From positions 234,367,539 to 234,431,538 of the forward strand of contig JARYHS010013630.1 in the NCBI GenBank assembly GCA_031002005.1: a stretch of DNA of 64,000 nt, in the 5' to 3' direction. This document shows positions 32,550 through 46,249 of the stretch, one piece after another; positions within the stretch are counted from its first letter, which is position 1, and the number at the start of each line of letters is the position of its first letter. Below the pieces are notes generated by a model. It saw nothing but the letters and a program-made list of their open reading frames with translations, searched no databases and was not told where the DNA came from. The position numbers were made by a program, and so were the translations under genes. This DNA is from Vandiemenella viatica. Lineage: Eukaryota; Arthropoda; Insecta; Orthoptera; Morabidae.

Positions 32550-33434
32550 TCTTTATATATAAAGACGAATGTTTGTTTGTTTGTTCTTCATACAAATCCA
32601 CAGTTTTCATCCGATCTCGATGAAACTTTGCACACTTATCCTTTGAAAGAAGGAGAAAAATACTGTCTACATTTGGTTGAAAAATTATCTGTATAAATAA
32701 CACATGTTGTCTCATAACTTCGAAATACGGCGATAGACAGACACGTTGGATATGGACGTCTCCGTACCGTGTTTCCGTGTAGTGGACTGGCAGCTAAGTG
32801 GTTATAGCGCTTACTTACAAACGTAGTGGTCTTCGGTTCAAATCCCCGTGGAGGCTAAGATTTTTAAAAATTATTTTTCATCGTAAGTGTCAGGCCTGAG
32901 CCGTAGGTTATTCGGATTGAATGTTAAACTGTAGATATTAGAAAGTTAGGGGTGTAATGCGAGGCAAATCGTAGGAAGTCTTGCAATGTTGTAGGTGTAC
33001 ACTTTTTTACGTTATAATGATCCCTCAGTTGTTGTTCGCAGTCCGTGTGTGAGTGTGAACCACAGTAATATTATTATAAATACGGAAGTAAGTCTCTGTC
33101 TTTTTATTACGTTTTGACGACGAAATGGCTATATCGTTGTGATGGAATTTTATATGGATATCTGTATGAAGGTCACAGGATATTTTTTCCAGCATGATTA
33201 ACAGTTGTAGTCACGAAATTTTAAGACCTTATCGAATGGTGTCAGAAAAATGTAGGAAATTGATTCTCTTCAAGAGACTGGTTCCACGGTACAATGATAT
33301 AGTGATAGCTTTCTTGTCATATTATGTCGACTCGATATTGTTTGGGACCAATCCTTCGTTACCAACAACTTTCTATATTTAATTCTGGCAAAAAAAAATC
33401 TTAATCCACGCGTACGAAGTCGCGGTTGAGCTAG
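32550..33434 (+). mobile_element. Non-autonomous Helitron, copy 2 of a head-to-tail pair
   Basis: Its first bases TCTTTATATATAAAGACG follow the CTAG of copy 1 with no base between them. It ends CTAG at 33431-33434, followed by T. The body matches copy 1 over nearly its whole length apart from point changes and small indels. The right arm of the 3' hairpin has been replaced (TTGAG instead of GTACGCG), so it may be unable to terminate properly. Confidence 0.88.
32787..32857 (+). other. tRNA-like Pol III promoter segment inside Helitron copy 2
   Basis: GGCAGCTAAGTGGTTATAGCG (A-box-like; shown from GCAGCTAAGTGGTTATAGCG) and GGTTCAAATCC (B box, 32835-32845) are spaced as in a tRNA, followed by CCGTGGAGGC. 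It is shared with copy 1, so it was in the common ancestor. It is probably a captured tRNA or SINE head rather than a functional tRNA gene. Confidence 0.55.
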
Positions 33435-36159
33435 TAGTTTATAAAGCTGTTCACAAATACAAGCTTATAGAAATAAATTTCTGTATCTTAATTCAGATAG
33501 GGTGCCATTAAGTCTTGGACTAAAATAAAATTTTCTGATTGATAGGTATTTATGACAGTCTTCCCATATCGAATCAGGTTGCTCACGGCTATTAATTCGC
33601 TCAGAAAGATTGTCGGTGAGGTATACTCTGCTCAGAGGTGTTGACGGGTCGAGGAACGTGAAACACTGAGTTATTTTCAGTGGCTGTGTGTCTTTACCGT
33701 TCATGCAGCAGCGCCGTTGCGTCGGTGCCAATGGTATCACACACGCTTCCTTTGGACAACAGCAACAGGTACCGTAAGCCAGAGGTGGCTCGAACCGTAC
33801 TTGTCCTAATCGAAGACCAGGCGATGACGTGATTTCTCTCTTACCAAATCACCCCCGCAAGACCTCTGGTAATCCTTCCTCTTTCCCAATGTCGGATCGG
33901 AATCCCCTCCAGCTCTGTCGAAATCCAATCCGTGGGATCGTAAGACATCTGGACGCAGAACATACCATATTATTTCGTAACATCCACGTTGATTGGGAGT
34001 TCATAGTCACGTGATTGACACCTCGATCTGCAATAACTGCCTCACCCCGAAAATATCCGACCATCTCCGAGTTTTGGTTTCGGCCGCCACTAAACTTTGC
34101 GTGTGGGGATCTCACATCTCACTGCACAATAGATCGTTCAGCCAAATTATTCACTTGACCAGAGAAGGGTCAGTTAGGCCGCACCTGCAGGGGATGAACG
34201 GGCCTTTCTATTCTATTCTGAAAACCTTTGTCACTTAGCTCATGTATAGAAAGGGGTCGCGTTCCAACGTTACAGGTGGCTCCCTCCAGACTTAACGCAA
34301 AAATACCGTTCCGCTCTGCGTACTATCGAGCAAAAATTCCAACCCTCTTTTCAATATTAATTATTATTGCTATTAAAACATTTTACGAGTCTGACACAGC
34401 AGTCTCGTTACAATATACATGTACTGCAAACGTTGATTTAAAAAAAAAAATTAGTTGCAGGTAATCCTGAACATACATTTTTCTGTCGTTTCTCCGGTTT
34501 CTCTGTGTCTAGTGCTTTTTTTCCAGTTCGTACAAATTTTAAATGTTTGTTTATGAAATTGATTGATATTTCTTATGACGACTGAAGGAATTTTTCCTGT
34601 CTCACGAAGAAAATAATTTTCTTTCAATGATAGTACTTACACAGTTATACCCGGCGGTTTTCGATGACTTATGAATCCATTTAAAACCACAAATATGGAA
34701 ATTATGTATTTAATTTTACGTAAGAAAAAACAGTTAATGAAAACAATATTTTCGTAGACATTTCTGACACAGAATTATGGAAAGACACATTTAAACAGCT
34801 GCACAGTATTTTTGATGTAGAAATCACAACTTATGTGAGTGTAGTAATCAGGTAACAAACATTCTTGCTTATCTTATGTACAGTATAAGTAATGATTAAG
34901 TACAGTTCTAGATAAGATGCAAATAACAGGAGAAGGAAAACAGGCTTCCAGCACTTTAATTATCAACCCAGAGAAATATTCAGACAAGTTAGTAAAAAAA
35001 AAAAAAAATAGGCTTCTTTAGCCTAACATGCTTAAATATGATTATCAGAATTTTTTAGTTTAATCAAAGTATAATCAACAGTGTGTAGAAGTGGACTGCT
35101 CTGAAACTTGTCATGCGATGTTAAGATAGCGCGAGAATTGTATTGAAAAACGGTAGAAAGTATTGATTCGACTAAGTTTGGTGATTAGGTTTGAAGGAAT
35201 ACCAAACGTAACGAGAAGAGATGCGTGCAGCATATTCAATGAGCGTTCTGTAGGAAGTATCGGAAATTCAAACCAGATAGAGATTTTTGGTAGTTAGATC
35301 CACAGTCCGTAACTACGAAAGAATGTCGAATTTAGTGCAGTTACTTCTTCAGTACATACTTCTTAGTTTATGTAGAAGCAGATTTCATGATTAATTTCGT
35401 TTAGGTCAGAAGTATTTAAAACATGAATTTCTGAATATATTACGAAATTTATTTTTATGTTTGGTAAGACTATATTCCTCCAAACATTAAATTCTATTTC
35501 GTACGTTAAAAGTTTTCATTTATTTGTTAGCATTATATACCAGAGATCGTATACATCAACCTATGGCAGCCAACATATTTTGTTTCCTGCATTGGCGTGA
35601 TGAATTTTAGTACTGAGTTTATAACATAATATAGATACTAGTCATAATAGGCTCTGTGTCCGAATTTATTAATTTGTATATTTAACAACGGATACAAAAG
35701 GAGAGGAATGGTCAAATGGTGTTTCACATCACCGATTGCAGTATTCTGCATGACAATCGGCCCTGATACCATTCCTACTGATTCCAATGTAAGATGACCT
35801 CCTGAATCCGAATATGACTCCCGTTTCCCCTCATCATCCACAGTTTTCGGGGGAGGACCCCACCTATTTTTATAAATTTTCGATAATTTGGATGGATTAA
35901 AAGGATTATTTTAGCCTTTACATTCCTTCTGTAGGGCTAGTGAGGTGAAAAGCGTAGGTAGATTTAGGAGGTTTGTCTCCTTAAAAAAAAAAAAATTCAC
36001 TTATTTTCTACATATTCCCGCTCAGCTTATCCTCCCCCGAACACCCCAAAAATATATAGCAACAATAAATGAAAATATATAGCAACAGTTAGGAAGATTC
36101 TCTGTGCAAGGCTGCCACTCTCAAAACCTCTCAACTACAGGTTTACACAGGAATTTTAA
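33435..36159. other. No gene; unassigned sequence
   Basis: Positions 33720-34330 are less AT-rich than the rest but have no recognisable domain in any frame. Positions 34440-36160 are AT-rich. ORFs of 61-91 codons overlap on both strands and look random. Confidence 0.55.
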
Positions 36160-37350
36160 TGCTTTTTTCTTCCTTTTCTTTTCTAATACATTCTTTTCTA
36201 TTAAGTTACCCAAGAGTAAATTTCAGCTTCTTGGATATCGACTTCAGCAGTGGATTCTCTTACAAGAGGGCGTAAACATCTTTTCTTACAGAACAAGGCA
36301 GTCAACCCTGAAATTACATTTTTCGGCCGATGAAAGCTTAGTGCTCTGCCCTAATTCAAATACATTAATGATAGAAATGAAGATTCCATGTGACCCAAAC
36401 AAATGGAAACTGTTTATAGACTCATCAAAGACAAGCTTGAAAGTTGTGCCTTTGGGAAATCCTAGATCATGATTATGAGCTGCGCCAGGCCGCTCCGTAG
36501 GTCGCAGATGAAAGGAACTGGCCGTCCTACCTCTGACACAACGGCTTAGTATGCCTCCTTCGGGATTATCCAACCAATCTTCGGGTTGTGGACTAAGTTA
36601 AGTTATAGATGATGATTATAACAGGGAAATTTGTGCTGAGTTGAAAACTGATGCTCCACTCGTGGGCATGCAATAAGGCTTCACAAAATACTGCTGCTTC
36701 CTGCGTGAATGAAACATCCGAGCCGGAGACAAACATTACATCGTACGGAACTGGCCTCTGCGAGAAAGTTTTACTCCCGGTCAGAAGATTGTCGCTCACC
36801 ATCCTCTGGTACCGAAAGAAAATATTTACTTGCCGCTTTTCCACATCAAACTCGAATTGTTCGAACATTTTGTGAACGCAGCGGACATGACTGGTGTGGT
36901 GATGCATTTCAATTTCTGAAAACTAAATTTACTCGTCTTAGTGAAGCTAAAATAGAAAGGGAATTTTCATTTGCACTCACATTGAACAACTTTTTCAAGA
37001 TTCAAAATTTTCTGAACTGCTGAATAGAAAAGGAAACCGAGCTCGGTTTGCATTAAAAAAAAAAGTGATGATTATGTCTGTTATGTTGAGGAATTGCTGT
37101 CAGCGTGCAAGATATGGGATGTAACATGTCTCTTAATGTGAATTTACCTCACAGCTGGACTTATGCCCTGAAAATTTAGGAGCAATTTTCAATGAACACG
37201 GGGAACGGTTCTATCAAAAGAGATACCAAGTTCAAGAGAAGATTTTCAGGGAAGTGGAATGCGAGCATGTTGGCAGAGTACTGCTGGTTTTCTGTGCGAG
37301 AAACCTCTGTCTCATCGTACAAAAGAAAATCAAGTGAAGGTACTTATTTA
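36160..37350 (+). pseudogene. Remnant of an unnamed multi-copy arthropod protein family
   Basis: I recognise the pattern from many uncharacterised insect and other invertebrate predicted proteins but know no established name or function. Reading left to right in changing frames: LLGYRLQQWILLQEGVNIFS (36220), NKWKLFIDSSKTSLKVVPLG (36400-36460), then FTKYCCFLRE (36680), KHYIVRNWPLREK, IVAHHPLVPKENIYLPLFHI (36800), FLKTKFTRLSEAKI (36910), then ELLSACKIWDVTCLLM-type region (37090), LDLCPENLGAIFNEHGERFY (37155-37215) and GKWNASMLAEYCWF (37245). There are at least four frameshifts or stops. Positions about 36470-36600 do not fit the family and may be a small insertion. The high copy number of relatives suggests a mobile-element gene. 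The family resemblance is from memory and needs a search. Confidence 0.6.
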
Positions 37351-38379
37351 TTTATTACTATTTACATTTATTAATTCACTTTCTATGTTTATTATTCTAT
37401 AAGAAGAAATGAAAAGACTAAAATAATGCTTTTCATTCCTCCATATTATCTACAATTGATAAAAATGGGTATGGAGCCTCCCGAGATAAATGCGGGTGAT
37501 GAGGAAAAATGGTCGTCATATTCTAATTCAGGAAGTCATTTTACATAAGAATCAGCAGGAATGGTATCAGGACCAAAACAATTTTTTTCCCCGCGAACCG
37601 GTGTTATTTGTGATGTGTTTACGACTGTTAACTCCAGCGTAGTAAAAGCTAAATTTTCTTAACAAACAATGGGAACTTTATATCTTAATTTTTTTCCCGC
37701 TCACTCCGAACCAAGTTCTTCACGCTTAGATCTAGCGAAGTGATTTACCAATAACGAAAACTTTTTAATGCTGGTTTATGCATTTGAATAGAGCAAACAG
37801 TAAAATTTAAAATTGGAAGATGGGTTTATGTTGATATGACCATTATTCTTCTGTGTCAAATGATCCAATGTCCTTTCACGCGTACGGAGCCTGGAATAAT
37901 AATCGAATATCTTGAAACTGTGTAGTTCAAGTTGACTTCATTTGTGTTTTTAATTTTTGTTGTTGTTGCTTTTGTTTTGCTTTATTTGTAGGATCGAATT
38001 ACAACGGATATGAATTTACCTATGCAGATTTCCATTTCCTTTGGTTTCCGGAATCACTAATGTTGAAAAGGTAGCTTAATGTAAACAATGGAAAATTTAT
38101 TCCATCCTTCTTCTAGTTTATGACAGCCTTTAAAATTTGAAGCAATTACGGAGAGGAACTTTTTTTTACAACCGTTGATAAGAGAGTCACTTATTAACAA
38201 CGGCAGCTGTTCGATGTAGTTTACCAATGAATTGTGATCAGGGTTTGAATAAATTTTCATCAATAGCAAAACATATTGTGTAATTCTGGCACTCTCGCTT
38301 ATGGAACGTGTATTTTAAGTAATGTGTTAATGATAACCACGGTACAACAAGAGAGATGTTTTACGCAGCTACATAATCA

Positions 38380-38850
38380 GCCGGAATCAAATAGTGAAAT
38401 TCCGCACTACAAACAATACTGATCTGCGACATTAACATTAGGCGGTGCACGCGCCGATTTAATGGCCCGGAGTTCCAATCTGACAATAACGATGAATAAA
38501 ATCGCCGATGAGTGGCACCAAGACTAATTGGCCGTTGCATTAGCACGGTAGTAATCATTACAGAGAGAGGTAACTATTTGTTCTGCCTGCAGCAGAGTCA
38601 ACAACTGGCGCTGGCCTGCCTGATGGGTTGGTAATCCGCGCGGGACACTCTGCCAGTTGCCCCTTTACAAACAGGAGGCAGCAGCACATCCCGAAAATTA
38701 ACGCGGGTCTCTCTCGCCACGGGTCTCCAGTGACCACCTTGTCATCTGCAGCCAGCAGCAGCCGTCGAGCCCTGTCACATTGACAGACACTGCATCACCG
38801 CTCCCAATACACGTTTTTGAGAGCTTTATTCTTGTCACACGTGTTCCCGT
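38380..38850. promoter_or_regulatory. Candidate conserved non-coding island
   Basis: Higher-complexity DNA, markedly less AT-rich than both flanks. It contains ACTAATTGGCCGTTGC, GCGCCGATTTAATGG, ACAATAACGATGAATAAAAT (Sox- and Hox-like words), GTAATCATTACAG and a CAGCAGCAGCC run. No frame longer than 70 codons is found. It may be an enhancer of a distant gene. Confidence 0.28.
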
Positions 38851-41800
38851 CATGTTTCAGTTTCTCTTTTTAACACTGGCGATTACAATTACCTGCCCTA
38901 CAAGCTACACAACGGTTACTTAAACTTCATTCCTGACACACAGAATTTTACATTTTTTTCTAATTTAATTAAGTGGCCTTCGCTCGTTACAACCACCCTC
39001 GAATATTTTTATCTACCTTACAAACATTTCTTTACTTTAACTAATTTGTCGCCAAACCTTAATATAAAACTAGTTAAACGGAGTATACTTTCGAGTCATT
39101 TATTCCCAGTTGTTTAATTGTTATAAAATAATCCCAAATGAGATTTTTCGTGCCTTATGCTGCAGCAAAACTATGTTTCATCCTGAACTGGCATAAAGTT
39201 TCGCTCAATACGATTCCTCTTGCTTTGCGCTAGAGCAAAAAGTTTCAGTTTTTATCCTCGTCAAAGCTACATTTCAACATAACCACAAACTCCGCTAATA
39301 TTGCTGCTAGAAAACCAATGTTTTTATCACACACAAATTAATACATTCACTGTATTCATGTTAGTTCAATAATGCATCGTGATATAAATTTCATCCAAAA
39401 TATTCACGATGTCTTACATTTTTCTTTGTCGTGATTCAGATCCATTTTACAACCTTTGCACAGCTGACATAGTTTCATGTGGCTGAAGTATGGCGTCAGT
39501 GAAAGCCAAGGAAATAAAAAATAAATCTTATCAAGATATGGCCCATATTATTCATTTTAATCACGTCTTACTCCGCGGATAATATTGAACTATTTTCATT
39601 CAAACAAAGCAATGTGGAGCTCATGAAAACAAATTATTTAACAAAGAAAAAACTCTTAAATTACTAACTTCAAATGCCAGTCGTCATTCATACCAATCTA
39701 ATCAAAAATTTATCGAAGTTGTCTACATTGATCGAATATTTTAAATAAATAAAAAGCAACTAATAATATTAATGTTTTTAATTGAAATTAAATGCATACG
39801 TTTCTTGCAATGTTCCGGTAACGTATTTCTTCGCTGATGTTTAGTTAAATAGACTAAATAAACCTCATAACCTCTCATGCAGTAACATCTCCGTGCCACC
39901 CAGTGTTTTATTAGTACAGATTGTAGATATATCACTGTTGCCTCTGATAGATAATACAACATTACAGTATGATACAAATATGATTTAAAACACAATTTTA
40001 TACAGAAAGAAAATGTTTAAAAAGAATGTGATCAAAAGGTAATATCCATCTCACTTAAGTAACGAGCTATCGCCCCGTACAAATTATGTCTTTCCATCCT
40101 CAGAAGAGTAATTACACAAGCTGGTAGGAGCATGCTAAGCTTAGCAAGACTAGTATTCAGTCTGTTTTGGAATAACCGTGGAAGGCTGCACACTGTAGAT
40201 GCCGGCTAATTCTTCTTGGCCTGCAGGGCAGAAAGGGAAATGGATGACTCCGATTTTGTAGAGGTACTTGGGTAACACCAGTGCCTCAATCTCATGAGTG
40301 TTATAGAGGTTTTATGTTTTCTGCCTAATTTAGAAACTTTGAACCAGAACGCACTTCTGTTATCGTCAAGCAATATTTTTCCAATAGTTAAAAGTCTCCT
40401 TAATTGTTGTAAATCAATATTAGTTTTCTTTCAATCATTACAGAATTACGTATATGAAAGCAAATTTTTTCCTAGGCGATACATTGATAATCAGGATAGA
40501 ATTAGCGGTATAGAGCAGTCAAACATTTGACCCAATTTTGCAAAACAACTCGAGTAATGATGTTTTCAAGCTACATTTACCTGCCATTGAATGAGGCTCT
40601 CATTTCGATAGAATGTTTCGATTCAAGGATAAAAGCATCTTCCGGCTGTGAATAATAGTGAATGAATTAGTAAATACTTACCTCAAAAATATTTTTTTTA
40701 ACCAAAAGAACAGAATTGCACGTTAAATAACACTGCTGCATCAGCTGAAAACAGATTTGACTTAACGTATTCCTGTATTTACTGGAGGTTGGAAAGGTTA
40801 TGTAACAAAATGAAACCAATTATGTGAATGAGAACAAATACCGAAATATTGGAATATGTTTTACAACCAATGATATTCCTGACAGTAAGCACTGTAAGGA
40901 GAGATATAAACACTCGATTTTCATTGGGAGTGACAATAAAATCAAACATAAATGATATAATCTCAAAATAAGAGAGCGAGGTCTCAACGGTGAATGAATC
41001 AAGTAAATTATTCGGAATAGATGTAACGGATAACGCAATTCAACGTTGTAGAAAAGTAAAATACATTTCAGTTGCAACAATCAATGTTGTAAAGATATGA
41101 GAGTGTTGAAGCACTGATAATAGGGATTCCGCAGAAGTTATATAGAGATGAGGTTTTCTTGAACTGATAAATGTTTTTGTTCGAGCTTTGAACACAGAAT
41201 AATCCGAAAACAGTCTCTCGAAAAGAGATGAAAGTGGCAAAGAGGCGGAAAGAACAGTCAAAGCTCCGTGACATGTCGCCTCTTGCTCACGCACGAAGTT
41301 ATAAATACTGAACGATAATTCAGCTGACGACGAACGCAGCGCGCGTTCCAATTTCCTGTTCTCCGTTGACTCACGAATTATTTGTGGAAGTGATTTATTG
41401 AGAAATGCTAGCGAAACACTACCGACAGCCATCAGCTGCCAGCCTTTGATTGCTTGGGCTGCAGCGTTCTGTGAAAGACTGAAATTATGAAATGTTACTA
41501 GAGGAAGAAACGCCCACCAACACGGGTAAGGATGTGATTACATTGACAGGCCAGCGTCCTTAAATGTTATAATTTAATACGTTACAATCCTGAACTGATT
41601 GTATAAATAAAAAAAATTGACAGTAGCTCCGCGCGTCCCCAAAATTAATACATTAATTATCTGACATCCACTGAAACGATAGTTAGTAAACGTATTGATT
41701 ATCTTTGTTGAAATCAATATTGTTAAATGACAATATTACGAATAAATTTGGAAAGTATTATTAAACATTAAATATTTAATATTACAATGTAAGTTTGCTA

Positions 41801-44290
41801 AAATTGAACGGTTCTAATTAACTGATTAAAGTTAAATTTGAAACTTAGCCAATATTTTATGCTGTGGTTGGAAAAAAATTAATTTCGAAATAGTTTGAAT
41901 TATTACAACATTATATTTTTATTTGCTAAGCAGCTTAATAAAAATGCATGAAAATTTCGGCAGAGGGTCCAATCGGCTGGACTGAATTAACCGCTAACTT
42001 AGTTCCGAACATAAGTTTAAAATTAAATCATATAAACTAGGAATTTCCATCACAGATTGGGAATAAAAACTGCTGCTGCATCGTTGTTCATTCTCGTTTG
42101 ATCTGACCCAAGAAAGAATACCACACGACAAAACTTCACTACTTCTTCCAACCTCTGTAGAGGCAAGGATATATAAAGTTCTGAAAGTATCTTAACAAGA
42201 CATATTATTTCTCGATGAAATTAGCGAAAAACATTTAACTGTTTTTTTAGCAACATATTAATGTTCAAGAGCGAAATGCTGAAGGAGGAAATCACCGAAG
42301 GATTATAACATCCGTTGATAACAGTTGGCTTTAAAACTAACAGTCAGCATGTAGTGACTTGGCTGCCACCCGTTTGGGATGACCCTCACAGTCACTCTGT
42401 CCAGCCGAGCGGTGAGACAAGGACAGATTGCCATAGGGAGGCATGGATAAGCGTCTACATGGAAATCGACGGATTGTTCGGATATGAGTCTTGTGATAGG
42501 ATTATTACTAGGGAAATCAGGGCTAATCATTTCTGATGAATATTTACATATTTATTTACACCAGGTTCTGTACACATATTTACACATACATGGAATTTAG
42601 CTGTGAATAACATTTACTATCAATATTACTTTCTGAAACTGATAAACTGGTGCAGTGGCGCCTTGCTAACCCCCACCAACATTATGGGAACGAGGAGAGA
42701 CAGAGCGAGCTTACAACATGGGTACCTCTAACCCAAACACGACAGGACTATTGAAATACATTGAACTTCTGCCTAACTGAACCTGTCCGTCTCATATCCA
42801 AATAATCTCAGTAGAGCCTACCTTCTGCGTTGCTGTAGAACATCTCTTGGGCTGCCGTGGCTCCGCTCCGAGGCCGGAGCCCGGTAACTTCTTTCGTCGT
42901 CTCCCGGCTGCTGCACAATACGATGATCAAGCTCGACCAACGGATAGACAGCCCTAGCTAGCTGTGCTCAGGGTTTTACTATGACAACCCCCACTCCACT
43001 CCAGCTCTTTGGAGAGGGCAACTCTTGACATCACCTAACTGCATTCGGTCATAATGCCAGCTTGCGTTCTGGTTTCGGCGCCTGACAATTGCCGAATCGC
43101 TGACTCGTGCTCTACTTGTAGGTTGTGGCTCTCGTAATGTTGCTTAATTTTGCTCGCTCGTCTGTCCTCTATCCCAACCCCAAACAAGTGTATAAATTAC
43201 TCAAGTAAAACCTCTGGTATTACTACAAGCATTCAATTGTCGACCTGGTCTCTTCAATGAGCTTTCCATATTCAGTTTATGTAGGAGAGATCAGACTAGT
43301 ATTCAGTCTTGAATTTCGATCGAGCAATGTAGATTTCGTTGACAGATAGTTTCCTCCTGCCTACACTCGCCAATATCACTTTTGCCTCTTAACGTGACTG
43401 GTATGTTTCCGTATTCTCTTCTAATGACCTAGAAGTAGGCTAACTTCAAACACTACGAAGTGTCATTCCTAACAAGCTGTCTGTCAATAAATTACGTCGT
43501 CACAGAATAAAGTATGCGTAGTATAGTGTTATATCTTCTGATACCCACTTTTGCACTACAGTGGTAAGGAAAGAGTGTACTGCAATCTCGACAAGTGCTG
43601 GCCATTAGAAGCGTCGCCTCTAGTAGTAGTGACTTCTAGTTATAGACGGCGTGGTTTATTTTTGCCACTCCGGCAAACCTTTCACTGCTGTGCAGCTCGC
43701 CGGAAAATTGCCGCTGCTCTCTTCAGAGTTCACTGCAGTGTAGCAAGGCTGCCGGAGAGCCAAGCCCACCAAGCGCTCCTGTTTTTTCCCAGCGCGGATT
43801 GTTCATTTAGAACGGTTCTGAACAAAACCTTGGGGTCATCAGTATGAAGTATTCTTACTTGGAATTTTCGAAAGAAAACCAGTGTTATCACGTCATCTGT
43901 ATCATATTCAGAGTAGTCTCTGTATGAGTACGTTCCTAGTCATACGAACACAAGTAAATTGAAAAATCGTAAATAAATTATTCGGATGGATTGCTAAACG
44001 ACAGTAGGATACACAGAATTCTTTGCGGTAAATTACAAGGCAATTTAGAGGAGAAACTCGACTAAAAGAATTATTTTTATGGATTGTAGAAATTTATTTG
44101 GAAGACCAAATTTTGGCTGCTGCGGATATGAAGCCATCTCGGATTATTTTGAGCTTTGTAATAGTTTGCATACAACTTCTTATAGATGGTATTTTCCAAC
44201 AAGATGTTATTATACTACACGAATGTAGAGCATGACTTTGTTCTGGAGGTAAACGCGCAAATGTGTTTCCACTTCATTATAGAAAAGCTA
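38851..44290. other. No gene; AT-rich with a richer block at 42640-43200
   Basis: No coding or RNA gene is recognised. Positions 42640-43200 are clearly less AT-rich (for example GGCTCCGCTCCGAGGCCGGAG) and may belong to an unidentified mobile element, but no terminal repeats could be defined. Positions 41250-41460 are a smaller mixed block with CATCAGCTGCCAGCCTTTGA. Confidence 0.5.
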
Positions 44291-44299
44291 AACCCGAAG

Positions 44300-44520
44300 G
44301 ATGGTTGAACTCTCCCTACTTAACCTAACCCGGTCCGGGACCTACACTTAAACGTGGAAGTTTTCAAGCGTTCTTCATACTACACTACAAGCTGTGCCAA
44401 AGACAGAGATTGGGGGAATGGCCTTTCATAGTCCCCACCGAGACAGGAATTCGAACCGGAGTCCTTTCAACCTCCAGTCAAAGGACCTTAATCACTGAGT
44501 TATCAGGGCCGTTCCTTTAA
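44300..44520 (-). mobile_element. tRNA-derived SINE, family B, old copy
   Basis: On the plus strand GGGACCTACACTTAAACGTGG and CCCCACCGAGACAGGAATTCGAACCGGAG correspond to the body and tRNA head of the copy at 25.4 kb. The inverted B box GGAATTCGAACCG is changed, with CTTAATCACTGAGTTATCAGG at the A-box end. Numerous changes mark it as old. Confidence 0.7.
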
Positions 44521-45441
44521 AGTTAGCACAGTAATGATATAGTTGCACCGTAGTGTGATGAAATTAATCAAAATCGTACCCAATTAGTAAAAGTTCAGTG
44601 TGTACACCTGATCCTTTTTTCGACCAGATCATTTTTAAAACGGAATAAATACTTCCGCGACGGTTTTTCATGTTCATAACAAAACCATCAACAGTATGTG
44701 GGTATTGCATCAATAGTATATTCATGCTGTAAATGAGGATTCACTGAAAATTATTTTTAATTAATCAATTGAAGGTAGAATCAGTAAGATATTATTGGAA
44801 ATAACAATCAGAACAACAAAAGACAATTTCCCTGTCAACAGGTCTTCGGTGTAACCAAACTTAACAGCGATAAACCTGTGATCACCCCACAGGTCTTATA
44901 CAGGTGTCGAGAGTGATTCAATAAGTGATACAGATAACTCTATCAACAATTACGAAAGTCGAACCAAGGATAAATTTTTTCGTTCACAATCACCTTATAT
45001 AACAACACATTACAGTTTCTTGTAAAGGGTGGAATTTTAGGGATTCCCAGATGATACCCATGAAAAAGCTTTTTTACTATTATTGCTTGCCAGTAAAAGA
45101 ACGATTCAAGAGTTTGAGAAAGAAGTTATGTTTAAACAAGCTAAATGCACAGCAAATCAAAATGAACTGCAGATTGGGAGCCAATTTTGTTCCGAAGAGA
45201 CGGCGAGGCACTCAGATCCCAACTAGGGGAGAAGACAACTGAAAATCACCGAGAAAGGTGCACTCTTTTGAAGTATGATAATTCTGTTTTATGATAAACT
45301 GATTTAACAATATTTTTTTAAAAAAATAGACATAAATATCTTAAACGGATCGAGATCTTCTCTTTGGATTCCTCAATCTTTCTTTATTGCTGTAAAATCG
45401 TAAATACACCAAGAAAGTGAGAAATATCTATACGCGAGTTT

Positions 45442-45648
45442 GGAGCGTGATGGACGAGTGGTAACGTTCTGGCCTCACATTAGGGTGGACGCGGATTACC
45501 AGGGTTTCAAAAAATCACTCCAGGCAAATGATGGGACGGTTCCTTCAAAACACTGAGGCCGAATTCCTTCTCGTTCCTTGCTCCCAGTCCTTTCCCGCCT
45601 CTAATGACCTCAAAGTCGACGAGGCGTAACGCCATAAGCAAAAAAAGT
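45442..45648 (+). mobile_element. tRNA-derived SINE, family A, degenerate
   Basis: It has GAGCGTGATGGACGAGTGGTAACG, then TGGCCTCACATTAGG. The B box is destroyed (GGATTACC), and about 30 bases between the head and the core are missing. The core (CACTCCAGGCAAATGATGGGACGG), GAGGCCGAATTCC and the GACGAGGCGTAACGCC tail with A run are clear. Confidence 0.85.
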
Positions 45649-46249
45649 ATAAAATTTTGGCTTAACTACCACAAGTCAAATACCAACTCTTATTTTCAGT
45701 GTCAGAAGAAAACGAAGTACTGATAACAACGAAGACTAAATCTTAAAATGGCATTTAATACCTATGATTTTCATGCAGCTTCTGGTAGTGCTGAGTTATT
45801 GCGTTTTAAATGAACTGCCCTCAAATACAAAAGCTATGCCTATAATCCTACTTATTTAAGTACTGAGATGCATTACCCTCCTTAGCACAATCTCTGGAAT
45901 TACTTAGCTGATACGCAGGGCATTGTAAATGAACTATTGCCTTATTTTTTCTGGTGATTAAAGAAATCAGCCCACCTCAATCAGTTGTAGAACTGCTATT
46001 CACAACATTCCTTGAAATGAAATACCATTTTTATTTCGAAATGTGTTAATACAATGTAAAGGTAAACGTTGATGCAGTGTCATCTCAAAAATAACAGCCA
46101 GTAAAGTGTGCACGTAAGCCTGATCTCTAAACAGAAGATAGTTACATATTATCGGATTTGTGTTTTAATATCCTGTATGAGTAGTTGATTCAAAGGACTG
46201 AACTATGCTTTTAAAACTTCTGTATTATATAATTTAATTGAACAACTAA

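Noticed and set aside
42640..43200. Solo LTR
   Set aside because: A composition shift is present, but no TG...CA ends with flanking target duplication could be found.
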